Assembly: GCA_013299105.1 (NCBI GenBank)
Contig: JAAFJY010000005.1
Span: 87,928 to 151,927, forward strand
DNA length: 64,000 nt
Source: Chitinophagales bacterium
GTDB lineage: Bacteria > Bacteroidota > Bacteroidia > Chitinophagales > Saprospiraceae
Direction: 5' to 3'
In this document: piece by piece, positions 1-8,538 of the stretch
Layout: every line of letters starts with the position of its first letter
How positions within the stretch are numbered: position 1 is the first letter of the stretch
Program-made: the position numbers and the translations under genes
Notes under the pieces: generated by a model
Databases searched by the model: none
What the model was told of the DNA's origin: nothing
Seen by the model: only the letters and a program-made list of their open reading frames with translations

Positions 1-2
1 TT

Positions 3-575
3 GAAGCAGGTTTGAGCCTGGTTTACCAGCGTGCCCAAGCCATGCAAAAGGCATGCGAATTGCAGCCCAGTACCATGGCGGCCATCCTGGGGCTGTCGGA
101 CGAGGCGGTGGAAGAAATCTGTGCTTCTATCAGCGATGACATCGTGGTACCTGCCAACTACAACTGCCCAGGGCAATTGGTGATCTCAGGCACCATTTCT
201 GGTATTGAAAAGGCCGTGGCCAAGTGCCAGGAAGCAGGCGCACTCAAAGCGATCGTGTTGCAAGTGGGCGGTGCTTTCCACTCGCCCTTGATGCAACCTG
301 CTCAAGATGAATTGGCAGCGGCCATTGCCCAAACGCCATTCCAGCGTCCTTTGTGTCCGGTTTATCAAAACGTACATGCCTTGGCCGAACAGGATCCACA
401 AGCCATCCAAGCCAACCTGATCAAGCAACTCACTGCACCAGTACGTTGGACCCAAACCATGCAAAACATGATTGCAGCCGGGGTAAGCAGTTTTACTGAA
501 GTAGGCGGCACGGGCAAAGTGCTGCAAGGCATGGTCAAAAAAATCGACCGTGCTTTTCCCACCAGTGCAATTTGA
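3..575 (+). CDS. fabD: Malonyl-CoA:ACP transacylase, C-terminal part
   Basis: The reading frame is open from the left edge, so the 5' part lies outside the window and about 190 codons are visible. FabD transfers malonyl groups from CoA to acyl carrier protein in fatty-acid synthesis in the cytoplasm. The visible part has the family's SLVYQRAQAMQKA helix, then YNCPGQLVISG, and GGAFHSPLMQPA with the catalytic histidine. It ends in VGGTGKVLQGMVKK, which resembles the usual ExGPGKVLxGLxKR ending. The serine nucleophile motif (GHSLG) would lie just upstream and cannot be checked. The TTG at 12 is an internal leucine codon, not a start. The next gene is in the same direction after a gap of about 95 bp. 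Confidence 0.93.
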   Translation, partial: EAGLSLVYQRAQAMQKACELQPSTMAAILGLSDEAVEEICASISDDIVVPANYNCPGQLVISGTISGIEKAVAKCQEAGALKAIVLQVGGAFHSPLMQPAQDELAAAIAQTPFQRPLCPVYQNVHALAEQDPQAIQANLIKQLTAPVRWTQTMQNMIAAGVSSFTEVGGTGKVLQGMVKKIDRAFPTSAI

Positions 576-671
576 GTTGAGACTGTCAGCGAGGCGGCGA
601 TAATTTTTGTATCCCTGCTGGCATCTTATGAGTATTCCCCTTAATTTTGAGTGATCGGAAAAACTCTATTC

Positions 672-1223
672 ATGAGCGAACTGAAGAAAGGTGTAATATT
701 ATTGGCAGAGCCCTTCATGGTTGACCCCAATTTCAAACGCAGCGCAGTGTTGTTGTGTGAGCACGGGAAAGAAGGCAGTGTTGGTTTTGTGCTGAACCAC
801 CCGCTTTCGCACCGGGTGGATATGCTCATTGAAGACTTCCCAGAATTCGACGCCCATGTTTACCTGGGCGGGCCCGTGGAAGCTGATTCAACCTTGCACT
901 ACCTGCACAATGTGGGAGATTTATTGGAAAACAGCGTCAAAGTGAGCCGTGGCATTTATTGGGGCGGAGATTTTGACAAGCTCAAGTTCTTGATCTCCAA
1001 CGAGCTAATCCAGCCCCACAACATTCGTTTTTTTATTGGCTATTCTGGCTGGGAAACCGGACAGTTGGATGAAGAACTGAAAAGTGGCTCCTGGGTAATC
1101 GCGGACAATGACATCAATTACCTTTTCAACAACGAAAGCGATAACCTCTGGAAAGAAATCATGGAAAACAAAGGGAATACTTTTTCAGTGATCGCCAGGA
1201 TGTCGGATAGTAGCCTGAATTGA
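672..1223 (+). CDS. AlgH/UPF0301 (YqgE) family protein
   Basis: A 183-residue protein of the AlgH/YqgE family, which is widespread and whose biochemical role is not firmly established. Family features are visible: KKGVILLAEPFMVDPNF at the N terminus, then RSAVLLCEHGKEGSVGFVLN, VYLGGPVE, and RFFIGYSGWETGQLDEEL followed by GSW. The ATG at 672 (MSELKKG) is preferred over the in-frame GTG at 651, because the family usually starts a few residues before KKGxxLLA. Codon use resembles its neighbours. It follows fabD and is followed by a strong terminator at 1264-1293. Confidence 0.88.
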   Translation: MSELKKGVILLAEPFMVDPNFKRSAVLLCEHGKEGSVGFVLNHPLSHRVDMLIEDFPEFDAHVYLGGPVEADSTLHYLHNVGDLLENSVKVSRGIYWGGDFDKLKFLISNELIQPHNIRFFIGYSGWETGQLDEELKSGSWVIADNDINYLFNNESDNLWKEIMENKGNTFSVIARMSDSSLN

Positions 1224-1263
1224 GTTGAGGAGAACGTGACTATACAAAAAAACGATAAACCGA

Positions 1264-1293
1264 AAGAGGGCTGCCCAATTGGGCAGCCCTCTT
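1264..1293. terminator. Perfect 13-bp-stem bidirectional terminator
   Basis: A perfect 30-nt palindrome (arms AAGAGGGCTGCCC and its complement, loop AATT) is A-rich on the left and T-rich on the right. It sits between the end of the AlgH gene (plus) and the end of susD (minus), so it can terminate transcription from both sides. Confidence 0.85.
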
Positions 1294-1331
1294 CTCATTT
1301 TCAGGTCTCAGCTAAAAAGCAGAAACTAGCA

Positions 1332-3074
1332 TCAATACCCAGGATTCTGCTTCAAAGTAGCTTTGCCACCTACAGAACTGTTGACGATTTCACTCTGAGG
1401 AATCGGGAAATACTCACTCTTACCTTTGGTGAACTTGGCACCACGCATGAATGCACGAAGCGTTGATTCATAAGTGATGTAAGCATTCAACGCCTGATCA
1501 GCAGTACCATAACGCACCAAATCGTAGAAACGGTGGCCTTCCATGGCCAATTCCAGCTTGCGCTCGAATTGCACAGCGTTGCGGGCTACGTCCTTGTTGG
1601 TCCAGGCAGTGTTGTATAGACCGATCACATAGTTGGCAGCATTGGAGCCATCGGCAGCTTTTACAAAGTCAGCTGGATTAGCAGCGCGGGCACGGATTTG
1701 GTTCACATACTCACGGGCCTTTTCCAAAGAACCGATTTCTACTTCGCTCTCGGCAGCCATCAGCAGTACGTCAGCAAAGCGGATCAAGTTAACGTTGTTG
1801 GCGCTAGCCCCTTGAGCCCAGCCAGAAGCAGTAGAACCACTGCCCTTTTCAGCACGCTTGAACACGTTCTTTTTTGGTGAAAATGGACCTGCATAGGCCT
1901 GGTCGCGAATCCAACCCTGACCAGGGTGTGGACCCCAGTCCAAATAAGGAATGCCACGGCGACCTACTGAGTGATCAAGACGAGGATCCAAGGAACCTGC
2001 ATCAGGCGTAAAGGCACTATTGGAAGGAATACCCTGGTCATTCTTTACCACATTGGCACCCGTATTGTAAGATCCATCCAAGAGTGGCAGACCGTTGGCA
2101 TTAACACGGTAAGAATTCACCAGTTCCTGAGAAGGCTGATAAAAACCACAGCATTCGCCAGGGCCGCCCGTGTATGGGAAGTTCAATACATCGCCATAAT
2201 TGCCGTTTTCACCGTCAGCACCATCGTTTACAGAGGATTGAACTGCAAATACTGACTCCGAGCTGTTTTTACCCGAGATCACGAAGTTATCGCTGTACTT
2301 GGCTTGCAGGGCATACTTCTTACCACCAGAAGTCTGACCTTGGGCAATCACTACATCCAACAAAGCTTTAGCTTCAGCAAATTTACGTTGAAACATATAA
2401 GCCTTGGCCAACATAGCACCAGCTGCCCACTTGTTTACACGGCCTACCTGAGCCTGGGTGGTTGGCAGGTTGTCGTAAGCAAACTTCAGGTCGTTCTCAA
2501 TGTCAGGCCATACGTTGCGATCGTTAGGGATGTTGAAATCCACTGCCTTATCGTCTACGTAAGGGATGTTGTTGAAGGTTTTCTTGAGCTCGAAGTGGTA
2601 GTGACCACGCAGGAAGCGCGCTTCTGCTTCAACACCTTTTTTCGCATCAGCAGACATATCAGTCGCCTTGCCCAACAATTTCAAAGCAGAGTTGGAACGG
2701 GCTACGCCATCAAAGCATGCGCGCCATTTGCCACGGAAATATTCGTTATCGGCCAAGCCTTCGTAACGAGCGATGGGGTTGATGGCAGGTTGGTCAGATG
2801 CATCTGAGCCCTTGTTGGCGTCGCCACCACAAATACCACCGTACACCCAGTTGGAAGCAGCTGAAGTCCATACGGCTCCACCGCCCCAACCCTGGCCCCA
2901 GCCATCCAGCAAAGAATAAGCGCCGATCAATACAGCGTCTACTCCTTTTTGGTTGGAAAGGGTCCCTTCGTCTAGACCACCAATGGGTTGGCGATCTAGG
3001 AAGTTATCCGAACAGGCGTAAAAAACTCCGCCCATCGTTAGTGCGATTACGCACAAATAAAAGATCCTTTTCAT
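1332..3074 (-). CDS. SusD/RagB family glycan-binding lipoprotein
   Basis: A 580-residue outer-membrane lipoprotein that, by family, caps a SusC transporter and captures oligosaccharides at the cell surface. The ATG at 3074 gives a lipoprotein signal peptide (MKRIFYLCVIALTMGG, then FYAC with the lipidated Cys at about residue 21) followed by SDNFLDRQPIGG, the usual SusD start. In-frame ATG codons further upstream would spoil the signal. Other family features are the helical TPR-like segment around RGHYHFELKKTF, NLIRFADVLLMAAESE near the C terminus, ELAMEGHRFYDLVRYG, and YFPIPQSEI before the end. It lies 66 bp downstream of susC in the same direction, the usual operon order. The substrate cannot be read from sequence, but nearby genes hint at a rhamnose-containing or sulfated glycan. 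Confidence 0.93.
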   Translation of the reverse strand: MKRIFYLCVIALTMGGVFYACSDNFLDRQPIGGLDEGTLSNQKGVDAVLIGAYSLLDGWGQGWGGGAVWTSAASNWVYGGICGGDANKGSDASDQPAINPIARYEGLADNEYFRGKWRACFDGVARSNSALKLLGKATDMSADAKKGVEAEARFLRGHYHFELKKTFNNIPYVDDKAVDFNIPNDRNVWPDIENDLKFAYDNLPTTQAQVGRVNKWAAGAMLAKAYMFQRKFAEAKALLDVVIAQGQTSGGKKYALQAKYSDNFVISGKNSSESVFAVQSSVNDGADGENGNYGDVLNFPYTGGPGECCGFYQPSQELVNSYRVNANGLPLLDGSYNTGANVVKNDQGIPSNSAFTPDAGSLDPRLDHSVGRRGIPYLDWGPHPGQGWIRDQAYAGPFSPKKNVFKRAEKGSGSTASGWAQGASANNVNLIRFADVLLMAAESEVEIGSLEKAREYVNQIRARAANPADFVKAADGSNAANYVIGLYNTAWTNKDVARNAVQFERKLELAMEGHRFYDLVRYGTADQALNAYITYESTLRAFMRGAKFTKGKSEYFPIPQSEIVNSSVGGKATLKQNPGY

Positions 3075-3140
3075 GATCTGAAGGTTATGAGAATTTGAGT
3101 AAATGTACGACAATACATACGATACCCAAATAACATTTTG

Positions 3141-6100
3141 TTAGAATGACAAATTCACGCCAAAAATCAACTGTTTTACCAGTGGATAATAGCCATAGTC
3201 GATACCAATTGTTGAGTCTGCACCGCCGCCAAAACCAGCAGTAGTAATTGCGGGGTTGTAACCACGGTATTTGGTGAACATCAACAAGTTGGTTGCTTGT
3301 GCATAAATGCGCAGTTTTTCAGGACGGAATTTACCCAAGCCTCCCAAGGTGTAGCCCAAAGTAGCCTGGCGCAAACCGAAGTAAGAACCATCTTCTACAT
3401 AATAGCTAACTGGTGATTGGTTGGAAATCTGGTCAGAGAAATCCAAGCGTGGCAGTGAAGCGTTGCGGTTTTCTGGTGACCACGAATCGTACAAAGCTTC
3501 TTTTGAACGGTTACCATTGAAGGTTTCAAAGTCGATCCAATAACGGTTGTAGTTGAAAACTTCGTTGCCTTGTACACCTTGGAAGAAAGCGCTGAAATCA
3601 AAGTTTTTATAGCTCAAGTCAAAGTTGATCCCGTAAGTGAAATCAGGGTGTGGATTGCCAATGAAGGTCTGATCCTGATCGTTGACTACTTTATCATTGT
3701 TCAGGTCAGCAAAACGCCAGCGGCCTACTTTTTTCTCTCCAGGTTGAGCAGGAGAGTTGGCCACTTCTTCGTCGCTCTGGAAGAAGCCTACGATTTGATA
3801 ACCCCAGAAGGAAGAAATGGGTTGGCCAATTACCGAGCGGGTAATACCCTGGCCTGCGAAACGTGAGCCACCACCTGTGAAGAAAGATGCAGGGTTGGTA
3901 CCTACGCGCAAGATTTCGTTCTTATACGTACCAAATACTACGCTAACGTTGTACTTCAGTTTGTCACCAACGCCTTTGCCACGGTAGGTCAGCTGAGCAT
4001 CAACGCCTACGTTTTTCATGTCACCGATGTTGATCGAAGGAGCTGCTACATCACCTGCAGTACCAGGCAATTCCTGTGGGTAGAGCAAGTCGGTTGTGCG
4101 GCGATTCCACCATTCGATTGAAAAGTCCAACTTGTTGTCCAAAATGGTCATATCCAAACCAATGTTAGTAGAAGTGGTGGTTTCCCACTTAGAGGCTAAG
4201 TTGCCCAAACGGTTGGCATCGAAACCCAACAATGGGGTAGTACCCGTGCCATTGATGTCGTAAGCAGTAGAGCCAGGGCCAGAGCCAAAGGTGCTGAACT
4301 GGTTATTGCCGTCGATCTTTTGGTTACCCGTTTGGCCCCAACCAAAACGTAGCTTCATGTCATTGACTGCCGAAACGTTTTGCATGAAGTTTTCGCTAGA
4401 TACCCGCCAGGCTAAACCTGCGGCTGGGAATACCCCATAGCGGTTTTCAGGACCAAATACTGAAGATCCATCACGACGTACCGTACCATTGATGATGTAA
4501 CGGTCTTTTAAGCTATACTCCAATCGACCAAACTGAGAGTACAGGGCAGGGCCAGAATAAGCACCACCGTTTACACTCTGACCAAGTGGGTTACCCGCAC
4601 TCAGGGTCCAGAAGTTTTGGCTATCCACAAAGTAGTTGAAGCGGGTACCGTCAATGTTGCGGCCCGATCCCAGGTTGGCTTCGGTACCTACATAAATTTT
4701 CAACTTCTGAGATTCGCTCAATTGGTGATCGAAAGTCAGGGTGTTGTACCAGGTCCAGGTCAAACCGTAACCAGCGCCTTGGAAGAACTGGTTAGAAGAG
4801 TTGGGTTCTGCGGATTCAATGGTACGATAGTTGAAGCCATAGTAATTGTACATGCCGTAGTCGATCCCCAATTGGGTGCGGAAAGTCAGGCTATTCAACA
4901 AACCACCACCAAAAATTCCCAGGTTCAAGCTACTGTAAATGTTACCAAAAGCGTTCAAACCGTAACCCCGGTTATCCTTGGCACGGAGCAACTGTGCCAC
5001 TGGGTTGCCAGCGTTGGACAAAATTCCCTTGGCACCTGCAAAGTTGCCCTGGATGTCGTAAATCGGCATGATCGCCTGAGCACGCAACGCTCCAGTAATT
5101 GGAGAACCTTCACCCGGACCATTAGGAATGGCACGTACGTCTTCGTTGTGCGAAATCTTCATACTCTCGCCGATGGTCAGGTACTTTCCGACTTTGAAGT
5201 CGGTGTTCAAACGCATGCTGTAGCGCTTGTTGTACGTAGCCAACAATAGACCTTCCTGGTTGTAATAGTTCAAGATCAAAGCATAGTTGCTGTTCTTGTT
5301 GCCCCCCGTAAAGGAGAGGTTGTGGTCTTGAATCGGAGCCACTTGCATGATTTCTTCCTGCCAGTTGGTCCCTGCTTTATTGGCACGGGTGATCAGGTTG
5401 AAATTCGGACTATTGATGTCCGCATTGTAAGCACTAGGCTGAACTTTTGGGTCACCCTCTTTTGCACCCGTTGGCAGGATGTAGTCAGGCAATACCGGAG
5501 TAGCTCCTGTACCATACAAGGACGCAATGTTGCCAGAAGGAACCTGGCCAGCATTTTTCAAAGCAGTAAAGCGCTGGGTAGCCCATTCCTGAGCATCCAG
5601 TACATCGATCAATTTACCGTGACGCTGGGTACCATAGTAGCCGTTGTACTGCACTTTGGTTTGACCCGCTTTGCCACGCTTGGTGGTGATGATGATTACC
5701 CCGTTACCTGCGCGAGAGCCATAAATCGATGCTGCCGAGGCGTCCTTCAGAATCTGGATTGATTCGATGTCGTTCGGGTTGATGTCGATCATGCGGTTGT
5801 TGTCGCGAGGCACCCCGTCAATGATGTACAGCGGGTCGTTGTTGCCAAAGGTACCGATCCCGCGAATACGAATACTCGTAGGCGAGCCAGGCTCACCCGT
5901 GTCCCCTACTACAACCCCAGCTGCACGGCCATTGAGTTGTTGCTGGAAGTTACCAGAAGGAACCGAAAGCAGGTCCTTGGTTTTGACCACGGAAACGGCA
6001 CCCGTAAGGTCTTTTTTCTGTTGGGTCGAATAACCCGTTACAAGCACTTCTTCTAGGGCAAGGTCGCTTTCGTCCAAAGTTACAGAAACGTTGGATTGAT

Positions 6101-6377
6101 TCCCACTAAGTGCTACCTCTTTGGTACGGTAGCCCAGATAAGAAACGATCAATCCACTAGCGTCGCCTTCAAGTGTGAGTGTAAAACCTCCGTCGTCGTC
6201 GGTGTAAGTGCCGTTGGTGGTACCCTTTACGATGACGGAAGCGCCAATCAAAGGGTTACCAGCAACATCGACCACCTTACCGCTAACGCTGCGTTGTGCC
6301 AACGCCGCTACGGAGAATAGGCAGAAAAGGGCTGCAAAAGCCAGGAATTTCTGCCAGTTTTGGTAGGCATGAACCAT
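3141..6377 (-). CDS. SusC/RagA family TonB-dependent outer-membrane receptor
   Basis: A 1078-residue TonB-dependent transporter of the SusC class, which imports glycan fragments into the periplasm with its SusD partner. A signal peptide ends near AALAQ (residue 28). A carboxypeptidase-regulatory-like domain follows (SGKVVDVAGNPLIGASVIVK to about residue 110). The plug contains EEVLVTGYSTQQKKDLTGA and the SusC signature IRGIGTFGNNDPLYIIDG, then ASIYGSRAGNGVIIITTK. The rest is a beta-barrel ending in an aromatic residue (LIFGVNLSF), as outer-membrane barrels do. Length is normal. It is transcribed with the downstream susD gene. No anti-sigma-factor or sigma-factor gene is adjacent, so its control is unknown. 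Confidence 0.95.
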   Translation of the reverse strand: MVHAYQNWQKFLAFAALFCLFSVAALAQRSVSGKVVDVAGNPLIGASVIVKGTTNGTYTDDDGGFTLTLEGDASGLIVSYLGYRTKEVALSGNQSNVSVTLDESDLALEEVLVTGYSTQQKKDLTGAVSVVKTKDLLSVPSGNFQQQLNGRAAGVVVGDTGEPGSPTSIRIRGIGTFGNNDPLYIIDGVPRDNNRMIDINPNDIESIQILKDASAASIYGSRAGNGVIIITTKRGKAGQTKVQYNGYYGTQRHGKLIDVLDAQEWATQRFTALKNAGQVPSGNIASLYGTGATPVLPDYILPTGAKEGDPKVQPSAYNADINSPNFNLITRANKAGTNWQEEIMQVAPIQDHNLSFTGGNKNSNYALILNYYNQEGLLLATYNKRYSMRLNTDFKVGKYLTIGESMKISHNEDVRAIPNGPGEGSPITGALRAQAIMPIYDIQGNFAGAKGILSNAGNPVAQLLRAKDNRGYGLNAFGNIYSSLNLGIFGGGLLNSLTFRTQLGIDYGMYNYYGFNYRTIESAEPNSSNQFFQGAGYGLTWTWYNTLTFDHQLSESQKLKIYVGTEANLGSGRNIDGTRFNYFVDSQNFWTLSAGNPLGQSVNGGAYSGPALYSQFGRLEYSLKDRYIINGTVRRDGSSVFGPENRYGVFPAAGLAWRVSSENFMQNVSAVNDMKLRFGWGQTGNQKIDGNNQFSTFGSGPGSTAYDINGTGTTPLLGFDANRLGNLASKWETTTSTNIGLDMTILDNKLDFSIEWWNRRTTDLLYPQELPGTAGDVAAPSINIGDMKNVGVDAQLTYRGKGVGDKLKYNVSVVFGTYKNEILRVGTNPASFFTGGGSRFAGQGITRSVIGQPISSFWGYQIVGFFQSDEEVANSPAQPGEKKVGRWRFADLNNDKVVNDQDQTFIGNPHPDFTYGINFDLSYKNFDFSAFFQGVQGNEVFNYNRYWIDFETFNGNRSKEALYDSWSPENRNASLPRLDFSDQISNQSPVSYYVEDGSYFGLRQATLGYTLGGLGKFRPEKLRIYAQATNLLMFTKYRGYNPAITTAGFGGGADSTIGIDYGYYPLVKQLIFGVNLSF

Positions 6378-6918
6378 GATAGTGATGGTTTTGTTAGTAA
6401 AATGTTTATAGTTATAGTTACTTGACCTTAGTGCATACTACTGTCAGTCAGCAACCGTGCTTTGACACACATGCTGTGGTTTTCATAGTTTCACATCCAA
6501 CAAAATCGGGGAATTCGATCATTTTAAGCACCCAATACTTAGGAGTTTTCTAATGTTAAATTGAGTGCTTTCAGTATTGAACCATGTTTTTGATCGCAAA
6601 CATCCTTCAGCTGACGATCTCTGCACTTTTAACGAAAAAGCTGCACAGATTGCTGCTTGGGGAATTAGGATATAATTTGGCTTTACTAAGCAATAAAAAA
6701 AGATCGTGTGGTAAAAACACTAAGTTCGAGGCGAAAATTCAGCATTTCTCTTAGAACCTGCAACAAATGCCCGTTTTTTTTTACAATTTTTTTTTGCTTT
6801 ATACAACCCTTAAAGCTAAAACACGTTCAGCCTCTGCATTTTGAGAAAGGATCCCTAGGACAAAAATTCATGCTTATATTTAGCTGGACGATTTTACACA
6901 TCCTTAACATTCAATGTC
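6378..6918. other. Divergent intergenic region between susC and sulfatase
   Basis: These 541 bp hold no convincing gene. The segment must contain the promoters of the divergent susC and sulfatase genes, but no clear TAnnTTTG box is seen near either start; TATATTTA at about 6875 is the closest on the plus strand. An imperfect hairpin (AAGCACCCAAT at 6526-6536 with ATTGAGTGCTT at 6560-6570) lies in the middle and could be a regulatory or leader structure. Confidence 0.5.
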
Positions 6919-8529
6919 ATGCTGCGCCTTTTAACACTTCTCCTATCCCTTGTTTTTCTATTGGGTTTTCGCTCAGAAAGGCCTGCAACAGCACTCAACA
7001 TCCTTTGGCTCAGTGTAGAGGACATGAGCCCTCACTTGGGTTGTTATGGTGATTTCACGGTTCCAACACCAAACATTGACCGCTTGGCTAACGAAGGTAT
7101 TCGCCATACCAAAGTTTATTGTACAGCGGGAGTATGTGCGCCAAGTCGCAATGCCATCATCACCGGGCGCTGGCAAACCAGCAACGGTGGGCACAACATG
7201 CGTACCCTATTCGATACTTACCCTCAAAAAACCCAACTGCCAAAATCATACTCTAGTGTACCTCCCGCCGAAGTCCGTGCATTCCCAGAATACCTCAGGT
7301 TAAAAGGTTACTACTGCACCAACAATGAAAAAACTGATTATCAATTTGAACACAGTCCTCTGGCTTGGGACGAAAGCAACAGCAAAGCCCATTACCAAAA
7401 CAGAAAGCCCAAACAACCTTTCTTTGCCATTTTCAATCATTTAGGGACCCATGAATCACAGGTTTGGGTCAAAAAAAATAAGCCACTACGAGTGGACCCA
7501 GCCAAAATCAAGGTCCCGCCTTATTACCCCGACAATGCCCTAACCAGGCAAGACATGGCTCGCTTTTTTACGAACATCAGCGAAATGGACGATTGGGTGG
7601 GTGAAAAAATCGCCGAATTGGCAAAAAATGGGCTACTCGACAACACCATCATTTTCTTCTGGAGCGACCACGGCGATGGCCTGCCTTATGTGAAACGCGA
7701 GCTTTACGACCGGGGCTTGCAAGTCCCCTTGATCGTGCGTTTTCCTGATAAAAGACAAGCTGGAACCAGTAACGAGCGCCTGATCTCGATGATCGACCTG
7801 GCACCAACCGTGCTTTCTTTGGCCAATATCTCAACACCAAAACATATGTACGGCAAGGCCTTTTTGGGGCAATATGCGACGCCAAAAGGTCACGACTACA
7901 TCTTCGCTGCCCGCGATCGTATGGACTCCGAATATGACCGCGTGCGCGCCCTGAGCGATGGCAGATACAAGTATATTTACAATTTTGAACCCCAAAAACC
8001 CGCCTACCAAGACATTCAGTTCCGTCTCCAACAACCCATGATGGCCGAAATAATCCGCCTGCGTGATGCAGGCTTACTGCAAGGAGAAGCCGCGCGTTGG
8101 TTCGCCTCCAACAAACCACAGGAAGAATTGTACGACACTCAAAATGATCCTTATGAGTTCGAAAACTTGGTAGCTGACCCCAAGCACAAAAAAGTCTTGG
8201 CCCACCTGCGCAAAGTGATGCAGGATTGGCAAAAAAACGTGCCCGACTACGGCGCTACCCCCGAAAAAGAGCTCATCAAACAATGGTGGAATGGCAAAAA
8301 TGAGCCCCCCGTCACCGCAAAACCAAGCTTGAATCTGCAAAATGGCCGCGCAAGCCTCCATTGCGAAACCCCAGGTGCTAGCATCGGCTACAAAGTGTAT
8401 CCTGTGGATGGCTCTGCGCCAGAACGCTGGGAAATTTACCAAGCCCCCTTTGAAGTGCCTCGTAGAGCCAAGGTCCTGGCTCGTGCATGGAGAATTGGAT
8501 ATACTGGTAGTGCGGTGGCTACAGATTGA
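6919..8529 (+). CDS. Secreted sulfatase (formylglycine, S1-like) with C-terminal add-on domain
   Basis: A 536-residue type I sulfatase that hydrolyses sulfate esters or N-sulfates from glycans in the periplasm or outside. A signal peptide covers about residues 1-25. The motif CAPSR at residues 73-77 contains the cysteine converted to formylglycine by an FGE or anSME enzyme, and FFWSDHGDGLPYVKRELYD carries metal-binding residues. The N-terminal NILWLSVEDMSPHLGCYGD most resembles heparan-N-sulfatase-like members of family S1, but the substrate cannot be fixed from sequence. The last 65 residues (GRASLHCETPGASIGYKV onward) look like a chitobiase/hexosaminidase C-terminal (CHB_HEX_C) beta domain, often appended to such sulfatases. 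It is divergent from susC, and I read it as part of the same utilisation locus. Confidence 0.9.
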   Translation: MLRLLTLLLSLVFLLGFRSERPATALNILWLSVEDMSPHLGCYGDFTVPTPNIDRLANEGIRHTKVYCTAGVCAPSRNAIITGRWQTSNGGHNMRTLFDTYPQKTQLPKSYSSVPPAEVRAFPEYLRLKGYYCTNNEKTDYQFEHSPLAWDESNSKAHYQNRKPKQPFFAIFNHLGTHESQVWVKKNKPLRVDPAKIKVPPYYPDNALTRQDMARFFTNISEMDDWVGEKIAELAKNGLLDNTIIFFWSDHGDGLPYVKRELYDRGLQVPLIVRFPDKRQAGTSNERLISMIDLAPTVLSLANISTPKHMYGKAFLGQYATPKGHDYIFAARDRMDSEYDRVRALSDGRYKYIYNFEPQKPAYQDIQFRLQQPMMAEIIRLRDAGLLQGEAARWFASNKPQEELYDTQNDPYEFENLVADPKHKKVLAHLRKVMQDWQKNVPDYGATPEKELIKQWWNGKNEPPVTAKPSLNLQNGRASLHCETPGASIGYKVYPVDGSAPERWEIYQAPFEVPRRAKVLARAWRIGYTGSAVATD

Positions 8530-8538
8530 AGTATGGAC

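Noticed and set aside
1236..1466. 76-codon plus-strand frame
   Set aside because: It contains the terminator hairpin and then lies opposite susD.
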